Origin: a bacterium
GTDB lineage: Bacteria > Bacillota > Bacilli > Lactobacillales > Streptococcaceae
Reading direction: 5' to 3'
Length of the DNA: 64,000 nucleotides
Assembly: GCA_905221325.1 (NCBI GenBank)
Contig: CAJNCS010000011.1
Location: 1-64,000, forward strand
Part shown: positions 9,072-17,970 of the stretch, in pieces
How the letters are laid out: each line of letters opens with the position of its first letter
Position numbering within the stretch: the first letter of the stretch is position 1
Made by a program: the position numbers and the translations under genes
The notes under the pieces: model-generated
What the model was told of the DNA's origin: nothing
Databases searched by the model: none
Seen by the model: only the letters and a program-made list of their open reading frames with translations

Positions 9072-9357
9072 TATCAGCATGGCTGACTTTTATGAAAAAT
9101 ATCAACATGAAAATCTAGATCTTATCGATGTACGTGAAGTACATGAATTCCAAGCAGGACATGCACCAGGTGCAAAAAATCTGCCTTTAAGCACCTTGGA
9201 ACAAGGCTACAAAGAACTCAAACCTGACCATGAATACCATGTCATTTGTCAAGGTGGAGTGCGTTCTGCCTCTGCCTGTCAATTTCTCAGCGCCCAAGGT
9301 CTCACCGTTATCAATGTAGAAGGTGGTATGAACCACTGGCCAGGTGAGGTAGAATAA
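9061..9357 (+). CDS. Second single-domain rhodanese
   Basis: 98 residues, LIDVREVHEF and active-site loop CQGGVRS with Cys63. Starts inside the end of the preceding fusion gene (11-bp overlap), so its translation is probably coupled to it. The active loop differs from that of the first rhodanese (QGG against HSG), suggesting different sulfur partners. Followed at once by a terminator that closes the operon. Confidence 0.9.
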   Translation: MVTNISMADFYEKYQHENLDLIDVREVHEFQAGHAPGAKNLPLSTLEQGYKELKPDHEYHVICQGGVRSASACQFLSAQGLTVINVEGGMNHWPGEVE

Positions 9358-9360
9358 TCA

Positions 9361-9396
9361 AAAAACCGATTAAGATGAACTTAGTCGGTTTCTTTA
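9361..9396. terminator. Bidirectional terminator
   Basis: AACCGATTAAG / CTTAGTCGGTT stem (one mismatch) flanked by an A-run on the left and a T-run on the right. It lies between the plus-strand rhodanese operon and the minus-strand deacylase gene, which converge here. Confidence 0.8.
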
Positions 9397-9400
9397 ATAT

Positions 9401-9889
9401 TTATAACTCGATGATATGAGCCTCATAGCCAATGGCTTCTAGGAATTTGAGTATATCTGTCGTGTCCAAAAATAGAGTTTTTTCATTGGTATTGGGGTGA
9501 AAACTCATCCGTTTTTCAGACATGATTTCTTTGTCAAAATAAACCTGAATGTCCTTGTCAGTATTGTTCAGCAAGCCAAATGGAGAGACAACACCTGCGG
9601 GCAAGCTCATTTTTTCAAACAGGCTATCAGAGGAAGCCATACGGATTCTATTGGCTCCTACCAAGTCTTTCAAGAGGTCCATATCCAAACGTTTCTTATC
9701 ATCCATAATCACGAGATAATAGGCTGTTTTCTTTTTGTTGGTGAGAAACATGGTTTTGGTACGGACACCTTCGATCCCTTCGATAAAGCTATCGGCTTGC
9801 TCTGTTGTCAAGGCTGGCTCGTGCTCCACGATTTCAAAAGGAATATCTAGCCCATTTAGCATCTCTACTACTTTTTCGTATGCTTCCAT
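9401..9889 (-). CDS. Aminoacyl-tRNA deacylase, ProX/YbaK family
   Basis: 162 residues, start ATG at 9889 behind AAAGGAGG. Shows the YbaK/INS-domain pattern: EPALTTEQADSF, VRTKTMFLTNKKK with the conserved Lys, and VSPFGLLNN (family GGxSPxG region), consistent with a free-standing editing enzyme that hydrolyses mischarged prolyl-tRNA (for example Ala-tRNA-Pro). Cytosolic. Not obviously linked to its neighbours. Confidence 0.8.
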   Translation of the reverse strand: MEAYEKVVEMLNGLDIPFEIVEHEPALTTEQADSFIEGIEGVRTKTMFLTNKKKTAYYLVIMDDKKRLDMDLLKDLVGANRIRMASSDSLFEKMSLPAGVVSPFGLLNNTDKDIQVYFDKEIMSEKRMSFHPNTNEKTLFLDTTDILKFLEAIGYEAHIIEL

Positions 9890-10021
9890 TTGCTGGCCTC
9901 CTTTAACTTGTCTTACTACCTTTAATTATACAACAAAAATGGGTTTTCTTCCAATTTATATCCAAGTATCTCTAGGTTTCTTTCATTTTCATACAAGTTA
10001 TCTTAGACGGAACCCCAACTG

Positions 10022-10300
10022 TTAGGATGGGCATGATTTCCAGCCAGCAAGCCCATCTTTTCTTTCCACCGCATAGCCACAAGGTATATCCGCGACTTGT
10101 CCGATGGATGCGTCTAGTTTAAATGCTTCAGCTAGGGAAATGAGGCGTGCATCCTCTCCAGTATGGTCTTCTGAACACAAAAATTGCCACATGCCATCCT
10201 CTTCATCGTGGGAGATAAAGGTGATCGGATTTTTCCCAGCCAAGACATGGTGACAAACTATACAGGCTGTATTGGGTGCATCCTTAAATGCAAAAGTCAT
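10022..10300 (-). CDS. Small protein of unknown function (DUF2185-like)
   Basis: 92 residues, start ATG 10300 with strong AAGGAGGGAG. One Cys pair near the N-terminus (ACIVCHHVL), an acidic middle, and a C-terminal CGYAVERKDGLAGW. The end resembles DUF2185 proteins, which are often found beside other small accessory proteins; this is a weak recognition. It sits 32 bp downstream of the membrane protein gene below and may share its transcript. Confidence 0.55.
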   Translation of the reverse strand: MTFAFKDAPNTACIVCHHVLAGKNPITFISHDEEDGMWQFLCSEDHTGEDARLISLAEAFKLDASIGQVADIPCGYAVERKDGLAGWKSCPS

Positions 10301-10331
10301 CTTGAACTCCCTCCTTGAAATACACTAGCAA

Positions 10332-11642
10332 TTACATATTTTTTGCATGGCCGAAACGCTGATTGATTGTGTGACTCAAGGTGACTAATTTTTCCAGAAT
10401 ATCCCTCTTGCAGATAAATAGCACATAACTATCGCTATTAATATTCATACAAGCAAGACAGAAATCGTGTCCAGCCCATCTTTCGTCCAAAATCTTACAC
10501 CAAGTAAGGATGTCATCCTCGTCGAACCAATTCTCCTCCAAATCAAGAGTTTGTTTAGCTGCCAGAGGCGTTAATTGGTACAGAAATTCATCCTTATCTG
10601 TCTTCCAGTCTAACTCAATCACTGTATTCACAGCGAGCAGTTCATCAGCAATAGCAAGCCATTTTATCGTAGCTTCATCGACTTCTTCGCCTATGCCCCG
10701 CTCGTCATATCTCTCTGCATACTGCTTGAAATAGGCTTTCGGTGATTCAAAGCAGGAGGTCAAACGAGATCGTACCTCACTATCATCTGTTAGCAGTTGG
10801 GTTATTTCCTGATAGATTGCGATATTTTTCTGCTCATCTGTCCGCATATCTAATACAATTTCCCAGTCTTCTAGGTCCGGTGTGACTCTGTTCTCCAAAT
10901 ATGCCCGAAGCATGTCTTGAGTTTCTTTCTTGCTCAGCCCATTTTTTTCGTAGATTACATTTTCGTCGATCCGTTCGGCATCAGCAACACTGATCTCAAA
11001 ATGAAAACCGTCCGAATCTTCATCCTGACAAACCTGTACAAAATCCGATACAAGCTGACTCCCCTTTAGTTTAACTGGTTGCTGAGGTATTAAAGTGAGA
11101 AAATCCCTATCACCATCTTGGACAGCTGCCAGTTGCTGCCATACTTCCTCAAGTTCAAAGCCATTTTGTTCCTTCTCACCATCATCTAGCACCCAATCCG
11201 CAAAGATTCTTCCTGAAATGCTCGAAAAATCTGCTCTCTCGTCTCCTGCTAGATAGGGCTGATCACTTGTAACAGGGGGCATCACTTTGACTACTTTTTC
11301 AGCCTCTTTTTGAATCAAAACTTGTCTAAAGAAATGGGCAACAACGCTAGGAAAGATCAAGACAGGCAGACAAATAAGAGTCCCTGCAAGTGCGAGACCC
11401 TTATATCGATTTTTTGTGGGGCTCCCTTCTGATAGCTGATTTAGAAAGTTCGCTACTTGATTGAACAGTCCACCCCCAGTGAACCAGAATAGGAACAAAC
11501 ATTCCACACCAAGTAGGCCAAGCCAGATAAACGCCATTCGCTTCGCTGCCTGACTACAGATCTCCATTTTAGTTTGTATAGGAATAGCTGCTGCCTCAGG
11601 AACACTCTGAAACCATTTTTCTGCTCGTTCTTCTTTTGTCAT
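10332..11642 (-). CDS. Membrane protein with large cytosolic domain, unknown function (C-terminus DUF6630-like)
   Basis: 436 residues from ATG 11642, preferred over an upstream in-frame ATG at 11684 because AGGAGGGG precedes it. Two hydrophobic helices: about 36-58 (MAFIWLGLLGVECLFLFWF) and about 82-105 (ALAGTLICLPVLIFP), then about 330 acidic, soluble residues. The last 100 residues (WLAIADELLAVNTVIELDWK, ENWFDEDD, HTINQRFGHAKN) recall DUF6630, seen in small immunity-like proteins; this match is from memory. Function unknown. Lies 53 bp downstream of cstR on the same strand. Confidence 0.6.
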   Translation of the reverse strand: MTKEERAEKWFQSVPEAAAIPIQTKMEICSQAAKRMAFIWLGLLGVECLFLFWFTGGGLFNQVANFLNQLSEGSPTKNRYKGLALAGTLICLPVLIFPSVVAHFFRQVLIQKEAEKVVKVMPPVTSDQPYLAGDERADFSSISGRIFADWVLDDGEKEQNGFELEEVWQQLAAVQDGDRDFLTLIPQQPVKLKGSQLVSDFVQVCQDEDSDGFHFEISVADAERIDENVIYEKNGLSKKETQDMLRAYLENRVTPDLEDWEIVLDMRTDEQKNIAIYQEITQLLTDDSEVRSRLTSCFESPKAYFKQYAERYDERGIGEEVDEATIKWLAIADELLAVNTVIELDWKTDKDEFLYQLTPLAAKQTLDLEENWFDEDDILTWCKILDERWAGHDFCLACMNINSDSYVLFICKRDILEKLVTLSHTINQRFGHAKNM

Positions 11643-11695
11643 CTTTCCCCTCCTGTGATCCACTTTCTTGTCTTGTTCTATCACATAGAGAACTA

Positions 11696-11953
11696 CTATT
11701 TTCGTTTGATTAGGTACTGAACAGCCTTTTCCAAGCGTTCTTTTTGAGCCTCAGGGTCGTCTAGGGGTTGGTTGATGCAGGCTGTGAGATTCTCGGTAAT
11801 GATCATCTCAATCACGCGCTCCACACTCGAACGAACCGCTGTCAACTGAGTAATGATATCTGCACAATCACGATCTTCTTCTATCATTTTTTGGATACCA
11901 CGTAACTGGCCTTCTGAGCGTTTAAGCCGTGTAATATACTTTGAGTTTGTCAT
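11696..11953 (-). CDS. cstR: CsoR-family persulfide sensor repressor, CstR type
   Basis: 85 residues, four-helix CsoR/DUF156 fold (LKRSEGQLRGIQKMIEE at the N-terminus). It has two cysteines, Cys30 (DRDC) and Cys59 (NLTAC), and lacks the His that copper-sensing CsoR proteins use with the second Cys, so it fits the CstR branch, in which the cysteines form di- or polysulfide bridges with sulfane sulfur and release DNA. The ATACCC-N5-GGGTAT palindrome in front of the rhodanese operon 4.6 kb away is the expected target. No such site is seen before cstR itself. Confidence 0.88.
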   Translation of the reverse strand: MTNSKYITRLKRSEGQLRGIQKMIEEDRDCADIITQLTAVRSSVERVIEMIITENLTACINQPLDDPEAQKERLEKAVQYLIKRK

Positions 11954-12036
11954 CTTCTTATCCTTGGTCGATTTTTCTTCATTATATCTCTAATGGACTC
12001 CTTTGTCAAAGTTCTCTTTCCCTCTTTATCTATAGA

Positions 12037-12068
12037 ATCTTACCCTGCTATCGCTTTCATGGTATAAT
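12037..12068 (+). promoter_or_regulatory. Probable extended -10 promoter of the relP-relR-relS unit
   Basis: TGGTATAAT (TATAAT at 12063-12068, with the TGn extension) lies 55 bases before the relP start. No good -35 is visible. Called from consensus only. Confidence 0.45.
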
Positions 12069-12123
12069 AGAATGACAAATATTATTAGAATCTATGCTCG
12101 TAGCAGTACGAGTCATTCTTAGA

Positions 12124-12674
12124 ATGGACCAGCCTATGAACTCTATCTATGGCCCTTGCGAAGTCTACTTACCCACTATCTTGCAGACTTTTATTCAAGA
12201 TATGGAAGAAGCCGCAGCTAATTACAAAAAAGAAACCTCCCTCAAACTATATGAGCATTTGCATGCACGCATCAAAACAGAAAAAAGTATGCGTGAAAAA
12301 TGCCAACGCAAAGGCCTTCCTCAGACGAGTCAATCCGCTCTCAAAGAAATCCGAGATGCTACTGGCGTTCGTATCATCACAGGCTTTACAGATGATATCT
12401 ACCGCATCGTAGAGTATATTCGTCAGATACCCACCATCCAGATTTTTAAGGAGAAGGACTATATTCGTCAGGTCAAGCCCAATGGCTACCGCTCCTACCA
12501 TCTGATTCTCGAAGTGACTACCCCCTACCCAGACTGTCTGGGAAATGACCAAGGAACCTACTTTATCGAGATCCAGCTACGCACGAGCTCAAACGTTGTG
12601 CCGATGAGCTTGCTTCTTGTGACTTGACCATGCAGACCATCCGTGATTTGATTCAGCGATCTGACCAAGACTAA
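12124..12674 (+). pseudogene. relP: Small alarmone synthetase RelP, broken by internal deletion
   Basis: The first 154 or so residues read as an intact RelA/SpoT synthetase domain (SIYGPCEVYLPTILQTF, KCQRKGLP, DATGVRIITGF, EKDYIRQVKPNGYRSYH, FIEIQLRT). Immediately after QLRT the frame runs into unrelated residues and stops at 12627. The normal C-terminal end (ELKRCADELASCDLTMQTIRDLI, here split in my reading) follows in another frame from about 12584 and ends at TAA 12672. The roughly 27-residue segment with the conserved W-x-x-LEH helix is missing, so about 80 bp were lost with a frameshift. Probably inactive as a (p)ppGpp synthetase. The start codon is uncertain (ATG 12124 or 12136); no clear ribosome site. 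Confidence 0.82.
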
Positions 12675-12683
12675 GGAGGACCT

Positions 12684-13358
12684 ATGAAAATCCTACTTGC
12701 CGAAGATGAAACCCAACTAAATCGCGTCATCACTGTTGCTTTGGAACGGGAAGGCTATAGCGTTGATTCTGTTTTTAATGGACAAGATGCTGTCGAAAAA
12801 GCCACAACTAACCACTATCACCTCATGATTTTTGACATCATGATGCCGATTAAGACAGGAATAGAAGCCCTCAAAGAAATCCGTCAGTTGGGCAATACGA
12901 CCCACGTTATCATGCTGACAGCCATGGCTGAAGTAGATGATCGTGTAACTGGACTCGATGCAGGTGCTGACGATTACTTGACCAAACCTTTCTCGCTCAA
13001 GGAACTCTTGGCTAGACTCCGTTCTACTGCCCGCCGTCTGGAGGACTATACCCCAGATACGATCCAATTAGGAAATACTCGCTTGGATATTGACGAACAA
13101 GAATTAGCTGCTACAAACAGCATTCGTTTAGGGAAAAAGGAGACTCAACTCTTGACCCTCCTCATTCAGCATGCTAACCAGACCCTCAGTTGTCAACAAC
13201 TACTAGAGCAAGTCTGGCCAGATGAGCTGGAAGAGAGTGATCACGAGCTCGTTTTTCTCTATATTTCCTATCTCCGCCAAAAATTACAAAGTGTTCAGTC
13301 TAACTTACAGATACTTGGGCCGGCAGAAGGCCCCTTCCAATTGACAGGAGGTGACTAG
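12684..13358 (+). CDS. relR: Response regulator RelR (OmpR family)
   Basis: 224 residues behind AAGGAGG. Receiver domain 1-about 115 with acidic pocket EDE at 7-9, phospho-acceptor Asp51 in IFDIMMP, Thr in MLTAMAE and Lys in TKPFS; winged-helix DNA-binding domain about 125-224. Starts 9 bp after the relP remnant and abuts relS. The relP-relR-relS arrangement is known from Streptococcus mutans, where the two-component system controls relP. Here the pair is intact though relP is not. Confidence 0.88.
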   Translation: MKILLAEDETQLNRVITVALEREGYSVDSVFNGQDAVEKATTNHYHLMIFDIMMPIKTGIEALKEIRQLGNTTHVIMLTAMAEVDDRVTGLDAGADDYLTKPFSLKELLARLRSTARRLEDYTPDTIQLGNTRLDIDEQELAATNSIRLGKKETQLLTLLIQHANQTLSCQQLLEQVWPDELEESDHELVFLYISYLRQKLQSVQSNLQILGPAEGPFQLTGGD

Positions 13359-14591
13359 ATGTTTCGAAAACTTCGTATCAAGTTCATTGTCACAGCCACT
13401 GCTGCTATTGCTCTGATTCTTGCATTCTTTCTGGTCTTGATGAATAGCATCGTCTATACTCAGACAGAGGATAATATCCAAACCGTCCTCTCCATCTTGT
13501 CTAAAAATGAAGGCGAACTCCCAATCACAGATGAAATCAAGGAAAGTTTCACCAAAAAGAACATCGAGGAAGGGATTATCTACAATTTTCAGTACTTCTC
13601 TGTCAGAGAAAAGGGGAATGACTACACTATTTCTCTAGGGAATGTCCAATCACTGACCGAAACAGACGTCAGAGGTTTTCTCCAGAGAATTCTTAAAAAA
13701 CAGGAAACCTATGGCACGATTACTCGCAACGGGCGCTACTTCACCTACCAGATTAGTCAGACAGCTTCGGGTAAGCTCCTAGTCTTCTTTGAAGCTACCA
13801 ACTACATTCGCGAACGGGACACCCTCTTTCAAGTCTCTATCTGGTTATCACTGGCTAGCCTATTTCTCCTTGCTCTGCTCTTTACCTTGATTTCTGGGAT
13901 TGTTATCCGTCCCTTTGTCAAAAACTATGAGAAACAACGGATGTTTATCACCAATGCAGGTCATGAACTCAAAACACCGCTGGCTATCATTTCGGCCAAT
14001 ACCGAGCTTCAAGAACTCATGGAAGGAGAGACCGAGTGGAGCATCAGCACCAAAGAACAGACCGAGCGTCTCAACCACTTGATTGGAAGACTGATCCGAC
14101 TTGCTCGGCTCGAGGAACAAGAGGATATCAAACTAGCTCCTCAAAATATCTCGCTTATTGCTGAGAAAGTTGCGACAGATTTTGCTCCCCTCTTTAAAAA
14201 GGAAGATAAAAACTTTGAAAGCCTGATTGAAGCAGATATCATAGAAAAAGTTTCTCAGGAGGAATTTTACGAATTACTCAGTATTTTACTCGATAATGCC
14301 CGCAAATACTGTGATCCAGCAGGCACCATCCGTCTAACTCTCAAACGCAAAGCCTATCTCCTACGCAAGCGCACCTGTATCACTGTGTCTAACGACTACA
14401 AGGATGGGCAGTCTGCCAATATCAAACGCTTCTTTGACCGCTTTTATCGCGCCGAAACATCACACAATAACCAAACCACCTCTGGGTATGGCATTGGCCT
14501 CTCTATGGCTCAACACCTCGTCAGCCTGTTTAGAGGGAAAATCTTTGTCACCTACAAAAAGCAGGTGATTACCTTTACCATCTGGTTGTAA
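13359..14591 (+). CDS. relS: Sensor histidine kinase RelS
   Basis: 410 residues. Transmembrane helices about 9-31 and 157-180 bracket a 125-residue extracellular sensor region. H-box NAGHELKTPLAI with His202; N-box LLSILLDNARKY; G-box region SGYGIGLSMA. ATG directly follows the relR stop codon with GGAGG upstream, so the two are co-translated. Partner of RelR; signal unknown. No terminator seen after it, so the downstream immunity-like cluster may receive read-through. Confidence 0.88.
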   Translation: MFRKLRIKFIVTATAAIALILAFFLVLMNSIVYTQTEDNIQTVLSILSKNEGELPITDEIKESFTKKNIEEGIIYNFQYFSVREKGNDYTISLGNVQSLTETDVRGFLQRILKKQETYGTITRNGRYFTYQISQTASGKLLVFFEATNYIRERDTLFQVSIWLSLASLFLLALLFTLISGIVIRPFVKNYEKQRMFITNAGHELKTPLAIISANTELQELMEGETEWSISTKEQTERLNHLIGRLIRLARLEEQEDIKLAPQNISLIAEKVATDFAPLFKKEDKNFESLIEADIIEKVSQEEFYELLSILLDNARKYCDPAGTIRLTLKRKAYLLRKRTCITVSNDYKDGQSANIKRFFDRFYRAETSHNNQTTSGYGIGLSMAQHLVSLFRGKIFVTYKKQVITFTIWL

Positions 14592-14642
14592 ACGTGGAGA
14601 GTCTGGTCGGAGTTCATTCAATTACAACATAAGGAGACGCCA

Positions 14643-15050
14643 ATGGAATTTTTAGTAGTTGAGGAGGGTATTCCTCAAAGCATCAGTTGCGAAGTAGCAA
14701 CGATAGCATATTATGGGAGTGAGATAGAATTTCATTATGAAACCGTGCCACCACGTGGAGATGATATTTTTTCTGCAAAATTACCTTTGTTAAATATTCA
14801 ACTTCCATTTTGGATGTATGGAAGAAATCTCATATTTTTAGATGCCTATTATTTGCTTGCAGAAACAGTAAAGAAAGGGACTTGGAATCCTATAACAAGT
14901 ATGCTTATCAATATCCATACAGGAAAATATGCCAGCTTAGATCACTGGTACAACAACATTTCGGTCAAGGAAAAAGAAATCGAGTTAAAAAATGACTACG
15001 ATGGAAGATCTAGGATTTTAAAAAATGTTGATGGGCTTAAGTGGATTTAG
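14643..15050 (+). CDS. Unknown small protein, first gene of immunity-like cluster
   Basis: 135 residues, start ATG 14643 behind AAGGAG. No motif recognised; no signal peptide or membrane segment; moderately acidic. Its position, 52 bp after relS and 46 bp before an ankyrin gene, and the AT-rich composition shared with the following genes suggest that it belongs to the same acquired cluster of putative immunity proteins. Function not assigned. Confidence 0.6.
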   Translation: MEFLVVEEGIPQSISCEVATIAYYGSEIEFHYETVPPRGDDIFSAKLPLLNIQLPFWMYGRNLIFLDAYYLLAETVKKGTWNPITSMLINIHTGKYASLDHWYNNISVKEKEIELKNDYDGRSRILKNVDGLKWI

Positions 15051-15095
15051 AAATGTAAAATGCAAATGTTGGTTTTATATTAAAGGAGAAGAACA

Positions 15096-16160
15096 ATGGC
15101 CAAAAAAAGAGTAACCTTACCTAAAAATTTTGATGAACTGATTACAGCAGGAGATATTGAAGCTCTTAAAGCCGTATATGATAAATGTGAGCTTACTGCT
15201 CATAACGGCAGATACAGCTTAAATACGGCACTTCATTATGGCGGTGTTCCTGATGAGCTTGTTATCTGGCTGGTGGAACAGGGGTTAGATGTAAATACTC
15301 CTGATTATTATGGGCGTACACCATTATATAAACATGCCGCTCTGGGGAGAGAGACTGTAAAACTGCTGTATGAATTAGGCGGAGATATACAAAAACCTGA
15401 TACATATGGGAGTACACCTCTACATACGGCAGCAGGGTTTTTCCGACCTAAGATAGTAAGTTTTTTGATTGAAAAAGGTGCAGACATTAATGCAAAAGAT
15501 GATATGGGACGAACTCCACTAGCCGAAGCCCTTGCTACTTGTAGAAATATTAATATTACACAAGTAGCAGAAATTGCAGAAATGCTCATAAAGGCGGGTG
15601 CTGAGGTAACTCCTGATATGGCAGAAAGAGTCGGAATAATCGGTAAGGATTTTGAATTTCACAGAGAAAACTTTAATAAAGATTACTTGGCCGAAACAGA
15701 AGCAAGGCTTGAGAAACTCTATGCACTGTTTGATGTAGAACCTGCTCCAAAACGCAAAATATATGACGGAGTTTCTCCTATTCTTGTAGAAGATGGTCCT
15801 TGGCAAAAGCAATACGATGAACTTTGGGAGATGTTGATTCCTTCAAGCGGACCAGCAAAAACTGTACAAGGCGAAGTGATTCGTATAACAGGGCGCGTAC
15901 AGGATGAGCTCTATAGAAATGGCGGTGTCAACTGGGATAAACACTACCGAAATATGCCTAAAGCCCTGCCAAATCATTTCGCTTCAGGCACACCGCTTTC
16001 CGAAGAAGAATTGGAAGAAACCAAAGAACTGATTTCAAATATCCGTGCAAAAGGCTGTGATGAAGATACTATAACTGAACGTTTGTGTGAACTTTCGGTT
16101 CTCTGGGTAGGCTTAAATCCTAATCCGCTTCCTTTAGGGGAAATAAATTATAACAGATGA
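15096..16160 (+). CDS. Ankyrin-repeat protein, putative polymorphic-toxin immunity protein
   Basis: 354 residues behind AAAGGAGAAG. Ankyrin repeats from about 35 to 175 (TPLYKHAALGRETVKLLYELGGDI, TPLHTAAGFFRPKIVSFLIEKGADI in two pieces as seen), then a 180-residue region rich in charged residues without a known motif. Ankyrin proteins next to SUKH and DUF4241 proteins are typical of immunity gene arrays against contact-dependent or secreted toxins. No toxin is encoded nearby. Function inferred from context. Confidence 0.75.
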   Translation: MAKKRVTLPKNFDELITAGDIEALKAVYDKCELTAHNGRYSLNTALHYGGVPDELVIWLVEQGLDVNTPDYYGRTPLYKHAALGRETVKLLYELGGDIQKPDTYGSTPLHTAAGFFRPKIVSFLIEKGADINAKDDMGRTPLAEALATCRNINITQVAEIAEMLIKAGAEVTPDMAERVGIIGKDFEFHRENFNKDYLAETEARLEKLYALFDVEPAPKRKIYDGVSPILVEDGPWQKQYDELWEMLIPSSGPAKTVQGEVIRITGRVQDELYRNGGVNWDKHYRNMPKALPNHFASGTPLSEEELEETKELISNIRAKGCDEDTITERLCELSVLWVGLNPNPLPLGEINYNR

Positions 16161-16185
16161 GTACATAATCTGTAGGAGACTTAAA

Positions 16186-17259
16186 ATGGTCAAATTAAAA
16201 GATATAGGAAATTTTAAATCTGTTCCACAAATTGTAGGTGATATTATAAAGGGGAATATACCCGCATTAGATGAGTATTTTTCAAAGGGATGGGATATTG
16301 AAAAGGGTATAAAAATAGGTAAGTATACCACTTTGTCACCTTTAGACATCGCTTTGATTATGGAAAGTTTTGACTCTGTAAAATGGCTGGTGGAAAAGGG
16401 CGTCAATCTGAATGTAAAAGGCAATCCAGCATTTCTGCTTACCGTAAGGTATTGTGACGAAGCTATTATCAGGTATCTGGTAGAACATGGCGCAAAGGTG
16501 AACTGTGTAAATGAGGTAAAAACAGAAGCCTTTGAACAGGCTTTATATGGAAAAAAATACGAGAACCTGCCTCTTATCCACGAGTTAGGTCATAGGGTAG
16601 AAAAATACGGCGGACAGGCATTTCGCAGTGCGGTTTCAGACAAAAATTATGATGTGCTTGATTTCTTTATAAAGAACGGAGTTGATATTAACTACAATGC
16701 CCCTGATACGGTCTATCCTTTTAAACCAACCCCGCTATGTGTAGCCGCAAGGTATGTTGATTTGAAAATGTGTCAATATCTTGTAGAAAATGGGGCGGAT
16801 GTAACCATAACAGAAAAAGGCGGGATGCGTCCATACAGTATCGCACTTGAAAATGGCGCTGAAGAAATGGCTTCATATTTTAAGCAGTTAGAACCTGAAG
16901 AATACCACAGTTTACAAAATAAACTGGATGAACTGAAACCATTTAAATTGCCTAAGGTAGTAATTGATTTTCTTCAAAGTGAGGAATTACATTTTGAACT
17001 TAAAGACTGTGATTTTAAATGGATAGAGTTTTTCTCTTTAGTCAATACTGTTCCGATTAAAAAAGGTAGACAGAAACTTCTGCGTATATCTAAGCTGACA
17101 GGAGATTATGACCATATCTATATTGTATGAGATCCTAAAACAAAGAAAGTGGCTTCCTATGATATAGAGCATGAAGAGTTGAAAGATATGTGCAGTTTTG
17201 CGGAATTTGTAAATGATATGCCAGCATATATGCAACAAATAATCAAGGGAGATCTGTAA
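16186..17259 (+). pseudogene. Second ankyrin-repeat protein, interrupted by an in-frame TGA
   Basis: The open frame gives 314 residues with ankyrin repeats (about 40-240; LDIALIMESFDSVKWLVEKG, TPLCVAARYVDLKMCQYL) and stops at TGA 17128-17130. The same frame stays open for another 42 codons (DPKTKKVASYDIEHEEL onward) and ends at TAA 17257-17259, 24 bp before the next gene. The protein-like character of the continuation and the V-stop-DP context suggest that a TGG (Trp) or similar codon mutated to TGA. A shortened 314-residue product may still be made. Start ATG 16186 with TAGGAG. Confidence 0.7.
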
Positions 17260-17283
17260 CTAAGCAAATAAAGGGTGGATGGT

Positions 17284-17874
17284 ATGCAGATAAGTGATGA
17301 GATAAAAAAGATAGAAGAGTACATCTGTGAAAATTTTGAGGAATGGGATTTGGATGACCCTGTAGAGGAAGAATATCTGGACGATTATCAGGAAATCCCT
17401 GGAGCTTCTGAGGAAGAACTGGTAGCATTTGAGGAGAAATTTGGGATAACGTTGCCTGATGAGGTAAAAGAGCTCTACAGGTATAAAAACGGGAGTAAGT
17501 ATCTCAGTATTCTGCCTTGCCTTATAGATGAAAGAGACATGGCATTTTGCTTGATGAGCCTGCAGGCTATCGAAAACACTAAACACTATTTTCAAAACAG
17601 AGACGCCCTCTTAACTGAATTTCCTGAGTATTTTACAGGTGAAGATATTGAAAAAATGAAAGATAGCAGGATAAAACCCTACCTTTTTAATAAAAGATGG
17701 ATTCCTTTTGCCGAATATTGTGACAGCTGTTTCCTGATGCTGGATTTTGATCCTGACAAAGAAGGAAAAGAAGGTCAGATTCTTTGCTATATTCATGATC
17801 CTGATGAAGTTGTGTATGTCGCAGAAAGTCTTAAAGACCTAATCTTTTCGATAATTAGGGAAATAAAAGCATAA
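17284..17874 (+). CDS. SMI1/KNR4 (SUKH) family immunity-like protein
   Basis: 196 residues from ATG 17284; an in-frame GTG nine bases earlier is possible. Acidic N-terminus, then the SUKH signature: IPGASEEELVAFEEKFGITLPDE followed by ELYRYKNGS, and the C-terminal half with WIPFAEYCDSCFLMLDFDP (the conserved strand near the end of the domain). SUKH proteins neutralise diverse nuclease and deaminase toxins by direct binding. Part of the immunity cluster; the cognate toxin is unknown. Confidence 0.85.
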   Translation: MQISDEIKKIEEYICENFEEWDLDDPVEEEYLDDYQEIPGASEEELVAFEEKFGITLPDEVKELYRYKNGSKYLSILPCLIDERDMAFCLMSLQAIENTKHYFQNRDALLTEFPEYFTGEDIEKMKDSRIKPYLFNKRWIPFAEYCDSCFLMLDFDPDKEGKEGQILCYIHDPDEVVYVAESLKDLIFSIIREIKA

Positions 17875-17970
17875 AATGCATCCTTTGTGTAGGAAAATGT
17901 ATAATGAGTACGCAAATCTCTAACTCAGAAAGTACCAACCTAAAATAAAAGATTTAGAAAGGAACCGTTT

